From Telmatobacter sp. DSM 110680 (GTDB lineage Bacteria > Acidobacteriota > Terriglobia > Terriglobales > Acidobacteriaceae): a stretch of DNA of 64,000 nt. Location: the NCBI RefSeq assembly GCF_039994875.1, contig NZ_CP121196.1:3224001-3288000 (forward strand). The letters run 5' to 3'. Of this stretch, positions 58,662 to 64,000 are shown piece after piece (position 1 is the stretch's first letter; every line of letters begins with the position of its first letter). Position numbers and translations under genes: made by a program. Below the pieces are notes generated by a model, which saw only the letters and a list, made by a program, of their open reading frames with translations, ran no database searches and was not told the DNA's origin.

Positions 58662-59759
58662 ATGCGCTCCAGCCAGAGTATTGCAATCATGAAAAGCATC
58701 AGCGACAGCACGCGCGTGGAAGGAATTGAACGGAAGGCTGCGATTGGGTTGGCCGGGCCAACACGCATCGACGCGCTCGATTTCACAAAGGGTGCGCTTG
58801 TCCTTTTTATGGTTTTGTACCATTGGATTAACTACTTCATCGGACCGGGATGGCCGTACTATCGCTATCTGCGATTTCTGACCCCATCTTTCATCTTCAT
58901 TACCGGATTCATGATTTCAAGTGTTTATCTGACGAAGTATGATGCTAGAGATCCTCGCCTCTGGAAGAGGCTCTCTATTAGGGGAATCAAGCTTCTTTTC
59001 ATATTTATCGCCCTTAACGTGATTCGAGAGTGTATTTTGACCCTATCGTCCACGAGCGTAATCTGGGCAAATCTCACGAAATCCTCAAACCTCTCGGCAA
59101 TCTTCCTCGTAGGGGATTCCACCAGTAAGATCATTGCCTTTTATATCCTGATTCCTATCTCTTATCTGCTTATAGTTTCCGGAATTCTTTTGTTTGTGCA
59201 ACGAACGTTTAAGAGTAAGCATGTGTTTTTCTCAGCTTGCCTTTTAATGGTGGCAGTGCCGATCGGGTTGGCTTTCGTCGACATCAAAGCTCAGAATATG
59301 GAGATCGTCAGCATTGGTGCTCTTGGCATTCTTTCTGGCTTTCTGCCCCTAGCTGACATCAATACAGCGACTAAACATTTCCCGCTGATTGTATTAGCGT
59401 ATCTGCTGTACATTGGCGCGATTACGCTCTGGAATGTTCCCTATCTGCTCGAGGTCGCTGGTACAGTGCTAAGCGTGATGATGCTCTACAGCATTGGCAA
59501 CCGAGAGCTCCCCGTTAAAAGAATCGCAGCAGGTGTCATTCTCCTAGGCAAATACTCGCTATTCGGATACATTTCGCAAATTGCGATCTTGCAAGTGCTG
59601 CAGATACTTTCGCATCGTCTAAGAGTAATGACGCTTCCGTGGATGCTTGTGTCGTTTGCTGCCGCTTTCGCGTTGACGTTTTTCAGCGTGAAGGCATTGG
59701 ACCGCGTCAGGAGAACCAGCGTTACTGCAAACGGACTATATAAGGCGGTGTTCAATTGA
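58662..59759 (+). CDS. OpgC/HGSNAT-like membrane acyltransferase
   Basis: A 365-residue membrane protein with about nine to ten helices. The opening RIDALDFTKGALVLFMVLYHW with its Asp-Lys and His, then TPSFIFITGFMIS, is the signature of the heparan-glucosaminide N-acetyltransferase/OpgC group, which transfers acyl groups across the membrane to sugars. A likely role here is acetylation or succinylation of the polymer on the periplasmic side. ATG at 58662 has no clear ribosome-binding site; ATG at 58689 is an alternative. AT content rises here relative to the earlier genes. Confidence 0.8.
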   Translation: MRSSQSIAIMKSISDSTRVEGIERKAAIGLAGPTRIDALDFTKGALVLFMVLYHWINYFIGPGWPYYRYLRFLTPSFIFITGFMISSVYLTKYDARDPRLWKRLSIRGIKLLFIFIALNVIRECILTLSSTSVIWANLTKSSNLSAIFLVGDSTSKIIAFYILIPISYLLIVSGILLFVQRTFKSKHVFFSACLLMVAVPIGLAFVDIKAQNMEIVSIGALGILSGFLPLADINTATKHFPLIVLAYLLYIGAITLWNVPYLLEVAGTVLSVMMLYSIGNRELPVKRIAAGVILLGKYSLFGYISQIAILQVLQILSHRLRVMTLPWMLVSFAAAFALTFFSVKALDRVRRTSVTANGLYKAVFN

Positions 59760-59880
59760 ACGTGTGCAGAGAGATCTTGGTGTGGTGCGGATCGCAATCC
59801 TGTATGGAGGATGCCGAGCATTTTAACTCCGAAATGCTTAGTCGATGCCATCGGTGGTGTCTTTTGAGGAGTTGCACTCG

Positions 59881-61341
59881 ATGAGCGCGCAGGTAGCTAT
59901 ATTTCTTTGCTGTGTTGGAGTCGGGGGACTCTTTTATCTCAACCGCGATCCGTCGACACGCAATTCGAAAGCACTTTGGATTCCAATCACTTGGATCTTG
60001 CTAGCTGGGTCAAGATCTGTGACGGATTGGTTTGGACTTGGGCATCCTGATGGTCTTGCAGGAACTCTGGAAGGAAGTCCAGTTGATGCAGCCGTGTTTG
60101 CAGCTCTTGAGGCCGCGGGGATCTTCGTTCTTATAAGTCGCAAAGGCAAAGCGAAGGCCTATCTGCTTCTTATTCTTCCTTTGTTAGCTTATTCAGCGTA
60201 CTGCCTTATCAGTGCATCCTGGTCCCCATTCCCAGTTCCTGCAGTTAAGCGCTGGACGAAGGATGTGGGAGATATGGCAATGGTGCTGGTTGTGCTTACA
60301 GATCCCAGACCGGTAGCGGCGATCCGACGGGTATTTTCAACAGTCGGCTTCATTCTTCTTCCGTTCTCGATCGTGTTGATCCGCTACACGATGTTAGGCC
60401 GTACCTGGGATGCTGACGGAGCTTTAGCCATCGTCGGCGTCACGGATAACAAGAATGCACTCGGACTCATCGTCTACCTTGTATCCCTTGGAACCGTGTG
60501 GACCGTCTTGAGCCTAATGGCGAACAAAAGCGTACGGAATAGGAACCGAAAGCTTCTCGCGCAGGGTGTGCTGCTATTGTGCGGATTGATGATTCTGGGA
60601 ACTGCACATTGTTCAACTGCCATTGCGTGTTTCATCCTCGGTGGAAGTGTTCTACTCGTAACTCGACTGCGGGCGATCAGCCACCATCCCCTTCGGATAC
60701 ACGTGCTGGCCTTAGCCCTCTTTGCGTGCGGAGGAGCCACACTGTTTGGAGGAAGAGATGAGGTTGCGAGTACCCTCGGAAGGGCCTCTACCCTTACAGG
60801 TCGAACCGACATCTGGCATGCACTTCTCCCAGCAGTATCAAATCCAATAATGGGTGTTGGTTTCGACAGTTTCTGGACCAGCCCCAATGCCACGCTCTTC
60901 CATCAAAACCTCAACTTGCTGCACTGGTACCACGCCGAGTACATAAACGAGGCCCATAACGGGTACCTTGAGGTCTACTTGAATCTGGGATGGATAGGTA
61001 TTGTTTTGATGTCCACGATTCTAATCGGCGGATATTTGCGCGCGAATAAGGCGTTTCGACGCGACCCAATCGTCGGCAGTCTCTTTTTGGCGTTCATTAT
61101 CAGCGGAGCATTCTACTGCATAACCGAGGTTGGGTTCAGGACGCTCAGCCCGATGTGGATATTCCTGCTGCTCTCGTATGTAGGGGCTAGTGGAGCACAA
61201 GCGGGACTTTTCGGCGCGGAGACAAAGAAGAGCGCCGTGATTCCTGGCGCCCGAACGGGTCTTCGACCGAGCATCTTCGATTGGAAACCAGAGAAGCAAG
61301 TAGCGAAGCCGGCTGAAACAACTCATGCCGCGTCAAACTGA
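59881..61341 (+). CDS. O-antigen ligase/polymerase-like membrane protein (WaaL/Wzy-type)
   Basis: A 486-residue membrane protein with about eleven to twelve helices. The large periplasmic loop contains LTGRTDIWHALLPAVSNPIMGVGFDSFW and HNGYLEVYLNLGWIGIVLM, in two blocks; the TGRxxxW and HN(G/S)xLE motifs are typical of the O-antigen ligase family, in which they bind the lipid-linked glycan. In a locus with a Wzz-type protein it most likely polymerises repeat units; ligation to a lipid or protein is the alternative. ATG at 59881 follows GGAG with 9-nt spacing. Confidence 0.88.
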   Translation: MSAQVAIFLCCVGVGGLFYLNRDPSTRNSKALWIPITWILLAGSRSVTDWFGLGHPDGLAGTLEGSPVDAAVFAALEAAGIFVLISRKGKAKAYLLLILPLLAYSAYCLISASWSPFPVPAVKRWTKDVGDMAMVLVVLTDPRPVAAIRRVFSTVGFILLPFSIVLIRYTMLGRTWDADGALAIVGVTDNKNALGLIVYLVSLGTVWTVLSLMANKSVRNRNRKLLAQGVLLLCGLMILGTAHCSTAIACFILGGSVLLVTRLRAISHHPLRIHVLALALFACGGATLFGGRDEVASTLGRASTLTGRTDIWHALLPAVSNPIMGVGFDSFWTSPNATLFHQNLNLLHWYHAEYINEAHNGYLEVYLNLGWIGIVLMSTILIGGYLRANKAFRRDPIVGSLFLAFIISGAFYCITEVGFRTLSPMWIFLLLSYVGASGAQAGLFGAETKKSAVIPGARTGLRPSIFDWKPEKQVAKPAETTHAASN

Positions 61342-61416
61342 AGGTCGTCGGCCTTTTGCTTCTTTCTTTACAACTGAACACAAGTTCAAATCCTTTGTAA
61401 TTGATTGAGTTAGTTG

Positions 61417-63171
61417 ATGGCCTGGCAAAGCAACATCGTTGCACCGGATCCGGCGTGTAGCTCTGTTCACATGGAGGCAGAAGAGAAGGTGCGAGTGAAC
61501 TTGCTGAATCCGCTAAAACCCCGATCAACGCATGGGTTTGGCAGGCTTGAGGCGATGAGTCTCATCGTATACAGCGTAATCCTTATATGGGCAGTTTCTC
61601 ATCACGCAGCCTGGTACGATGAGGCGCAAGCATGGCTTCTTGCACGCTCTTGTACGCTCGCAGATCTTTTCTATCAACGCCTCCACTATGAAGGGCACCC
61701 GGGACTCTGGTATTTGTTGCTATGGGTCGAGGCTCGATTGCATGCTTCATACCAGTGGATGCAGTACATTGCCGTCTTTATTGCCGTATCTGGCATGTAC
61801 GTCTGGCTGCGATTCAACCCGCTTCCTCGAGTCTTGTCGCTTCTTCTTCCCTTTACGTTCTTCTTTCTATATCAATATGCAGTGATTGCACGGAGCTACG
61901 TCCTACTCCCTTTACTGGCCTTTAGCCTGATGGCGCTTTATCAGAATAGGCAAAGCAGCCCCTGGTTGTTTTGTATCGTCGCCAGCCTTCTAGCCAATTG
62001 TCAATTGCACATGCTCGCTGTAGCAGTCGGGCTTGCCGGATTGTATGGTTACGACCGATGGAAACTGTTGAGACAGCGTGAAACTCCATTCGCCGCGCGT
62101 CAATTTGCAGCGCCCCTTCTCTGCATGCTGCTTTCTGTTGGAATCGCCACAGCAACGGCTTGGCCGGCATTCGATGGGAGCGCCGCGTCTGGACCTGTGG
62201 TCGACTTGCTCCGTGGTCATGCAGCGACACCGGTGCAAACCGCACCCGAACTCTCAGATTCTCAATCTTCTTTGAAAGCGCGCTTCGTTCGGCGCATTCT
62301 CGCCAATCACCCGCGGGAAGCTAAATGGATGGAAGGCCGCCTCAGTTCCCGAGGTTTGACCACACAGGCATTATTAGAAGATTTGCTCGAGAGAGCGGAG
62401 GCCTTGGTTATTGGGATCACTGTCCCCGTCTCGACCTCAAACGCTCTAGCGGTGATCTTTCTTCTATTACTCGCGGTCAATTTGTGGGCTGAGCGGCTCT
62501 TGATCGCTCTTTTGCCATGGGCGCTTGTGCTTCTTGCTTTCTTCGTCATTTGGGGTAGGTCGCATCACACGGGAGTCGTATGGGTCGCCATTGTTTGTTC
62601 GCTGTGGATGATCTCACTGCGGCCAGTACCCAACGACTGGGTCTCACATCTGCGGACGTCATTGTATGCGTTCTCACTTCTACTCTTTGTGCTCCAGATT
62701 GGTTGGACTGTCCATTGTCTTTCTTCTGAAATTCATTCACCCTATTCTCCTGACAAAGACACTGCAAGATATCTAGAGCAGCTTCCGAAGGGAGCGCGCG
62801 TTGCCGCATTTGATTACGACTCGGTCACGGTAAATGCGTGGCTTCCGCGGTCGCTCTATGTCAACCATCATTTTGATTACGCCTTGTCAAATAGGAACAC
62901 TGAATTAATATCGAACATGAACCGCACCCTTACAACACGCCCTGATTATGTAACGATCGCTGAATACATCGAAACGGCACCGCCATACAACACATCGACT
63001 CGTACAACAGCGCCAAGAGTGACAAGATACGATCCTCCAGATATGCCTAATAAACTGGAGGAGCTTGGATATCGCGAAACCAATCGGTTCTGCGGGGAGC
63101 ATGTATTCCGTAACTATTCTGAATTTACTGAATGCCGATTGATCTACAGGTTGGAAAACGCGGGTCTTTAG
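61417..63171 (+). CDS. ArnT/PMT-like GT-C membrane glycosyltransferase
   Basis: A 584-residue integral membrane protein with about ten helices in the first 400 residues. The first periplasmic loop has HHAAWYDEAQAWLLA with the Asp-Glu catalytic pair and HYEGHPGLWYLLLW, both typical of lipid-phosphate-sugar-dependent GT-C enzymes (PMT/ArnT group). The C-terminal 140 residues form a soluble periplasmic domain (GARVAAFDYDSVTVNAWLP). It would add a sugar from polyprenyl-phosphate-sugar on the outer face. Start ATG at 61417 is uncertain; ATG at 61471 also fits. Confidence 0.83.
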   Translation: MAWQSNIVAPDPACSSVHMEAEEKVRVNLLNPLKPRSTHGFGRLEAMSLIVYSVILIWAVSHHAAWYDEAQAWLLARSCTLADLFYQRLHYEGHPGLWYLLLWVEARLHASYQWMQYIAVFIAVSGMYVWLRFNPLPRVLSLLLPFTFFFLYQYAVIARSYVLLPLLAFSLMALYQNRQSSPWLFCIVASLLANCQLHMLAVAVGLAGLYGYDRWKLLRQRETPFAARQFAAPLLCMLLSVGIATATAWPAFDGSAASGPVVDLLRGHAATPVQTAPELSDSQSSLKARFVRRILANHPREAKWMEGRLSSRGLTTQALLEDLLERAEALVIGITVPVSTSNALAVIFLLLLAVNLWAERLLIALLPWALVLLAFFVIWGRSHHTGVVWVAIVCSLWMISLRPVPNDWVSHLRTSLYAFSLLLFVLQIGWTVHCLSSEIHSPYSPDKDTARYLEQLPKGARVAAFDYDSVTVNAWLPRSLYVNHHFDYALSNRNTELISNMNRTLTTRPDYVTIAEYIETAPPYNTSTRTTAPRVTRYDPPDMPNKLEELGYRETNRFCGEHVFRNYSEFTECRLIYRLENAGL

Positions 63172-63300
63172 CTGAAGTCGTAACTAAACGACTTTTGATT
63201 CGAATTGAGGGCGTATTTTTTGCTCGACTCGGCCAAAAATGGTAGTAGTCGCTCCGTGATACTCGAAGATGTGCGCGACTTCACATCGGGAAAAGTCCGC

Positions 63301-64000
63301 GTGAACTCGGGCCCCAAAGAGCTGAAATCGCTTGATTCGCCGGTTTCTACTTCGAAGCGTCTGTCGTCACTTGACGGGATTCGTGCGATCTCAATTGCTC
63401 TTGTGATTGGACGACACCTTGCCGCCCCGCGCGGATGGTGGAAGTCTGCTCAATTCTTGATTGGAGACTATGGTCGCCTCGGCGTGGTCGTATTCTTCGT
63501 AGTTTCCGGGTTTCTGATTACATCCTTGCTAATCTCAGAGTATGAGCTCAATGGCAGTGTTTCGCTCAAGCTGTTTTATGCTCGAAGAGCCCTGCGAATT
63601 TTTCCAGCGTCTTACAGTTATCTATTAGTTGTCACTGCCATGTGGTTTGCGGGCTTCATTCATCTGACAAAGGCAGATTTCTGGTGCGCCGTAACTTATA
63701 CGATGAACTACTTGCCGGGCAGATCTTGGCAGGTCGGCCATTTATGGTCACTATCAGTTGAAGAACAGTTCTATCTACTCTGGCCTGTGACATTCGTGCT
63801 CCTGAAACGGCGAAGATCGACTTGGGTTGCAGGGAGCATGATCTTGGTGGCAGTTGTCGCCCGTGCCGCAAGTCGACTCTTTCTAAAGGGCACAGTATTC
63901 TACGAGCTTGAGATGTTTCCGATGGTGGCCGATAGCCTTGCTGTAGGTTGTGTGTTGGCACTGTTAAGAGGATGGCTAGAAGATCAACGATGGTATCTAG
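63301..64000 (+). CDS. Acyltransferase 3 (OafA/YrhL-like), partial (3' end outside window)
   Basis: The first 233 codons of an acyltransferase-3 membrane protein, cut by the right edge. SLDGIRAISIALVIGRHL contains the family's opening Arg and His, RLGVVVFFVVSGFLIT follows, and LWSLSVEEQFYLLWP is the hallmark SVExQFYL motif. These proteins O-acetylate surface polysaccharides from acetyl-CoA across the membrane. The start is uncertain: GTG at 63301 follows GGGAAA, while in-frame GTG codons at 63271 and 63256 would add 10 or 15 residues. Second acyltransferase of the locus. Confidence 0.88.
   Translation, partial: MNSGPKELKSLDSPVSTSKRLSSLDGIRAISIALVIGRHLAAPRGWWKSAQFLIGDYGRLGVVVFFVVSGFLITSLLISEYELNGSVSLKLFYARRALRIFPASYSYLLVVTAMWFAGFIHLTKADFWCAVTYTMNYLPGRSWQVGHLWSLSVEEQFYLLWPVTFVLLKRRRSTWVAGSMILVAVVARAASRLFLKGTVFYELEMFPMVADSLAVGCVLALLRGWLEDQRWYL

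Noticed and set aside
1-64000. CRISPR arrays, prophages, insertion sequences
   Set aside because: No regularly spaced direct repeats with unique spacers and no transposase, integrase or phage structural genes were found.

Overview
The window looks like chromosomal DNA of a free-living, Gram-negative-type heterotroph, most probably an Acidobacteriota of the class Terriglobia. This is an inference. It rests on moderately GC-rich DNA, many secreted glycoside and peptide hydrolases, outer-membrane and TonB-type proteins, a long choice-of-anchor/beta-propeller surface protein, DUF3224 and M56 proteins with acidobacterial-style C-terminal repeats, and several copies of a short intergenic hairpin repeat of a kind I associate with that group. 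No phage genes, transposases or CRISPR arrays were seen.

Positions 1-35.7 kb are mainly housekeeping and catabolic genes, mostly on the minus strand. They include a GH3 beta-glucosidase cut by the left edge, a small SDR, two HAD phosphatases, an aminotransferase, an MBL hydrolase, secG with tRNA-Leu(GAG), an exported RbsD/FucU-like protein, a PaiB-like protein and ilvA, which follows what looks like a complete attenuation leader. After these come a BlaI/M56 regulatory pair with clear operators, a polysaccharide deacetylase, a secreted amidohydrolase, myo-inositol oxygenase, an M1 aminopeptidase and lspA-ileS. The last genes of this part are a TonB-like protein, a second GH3 enzyme, an ATP-dependent DNA ligase, a hexose-6-phosphate mutarotase and a 1112-residue choice-of-anchor protein built on a 657-bp duplication. 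Seven copies of one hairpin repeat, all in the same orientation, sit downstream of minus-strand genes here.

Positions 36.2-64 kb form one long plus-strand exopolysaccharide locus. It starts with two sigma54-type AAA+ proteins. The first has a receiver domain without its phosphorylation residues. The second lacks a receiver, the GAFTGA loop and a DNA-binding domain. A specialised NusG paralogue follows, then an export and polymerisation module: Wza-type exporter, beta-barrel, Wzz-type chain-length protein, ExeA-like ATPase, BY-kinase and polyprenyl-phosphate sugar transferase. Sugar-modifying genes come next: a WbpB/WbpD/WbpE-like trio, a GT2, a YdjC-type deacetylase, a FemAB/GNAT-like transferase, an asparagine-synthetase-like protein without its glutaminase cysteine and a GT4. 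The locus closes with a secreted beta-helix protein, two membrane acyltransferases, an O-antigen-ligase-like protein and an ArnT/PMT-like glycosyltransferase. The gene set resembles exosortase-associated (XrtA/Eps-type) EPS loci, but neither an exosortase nor a PEP-CTERM protein lies in the window. Two good sigma54 promoter candidates and one weaker one in the locus, plus a perfect 10-bp inverted repeat, suggest that sigma54 controls it. A damaged tRNA-Thr-like sequence overlaps the end of one gene in the middle of the locus and may mark an old insertion boundary.
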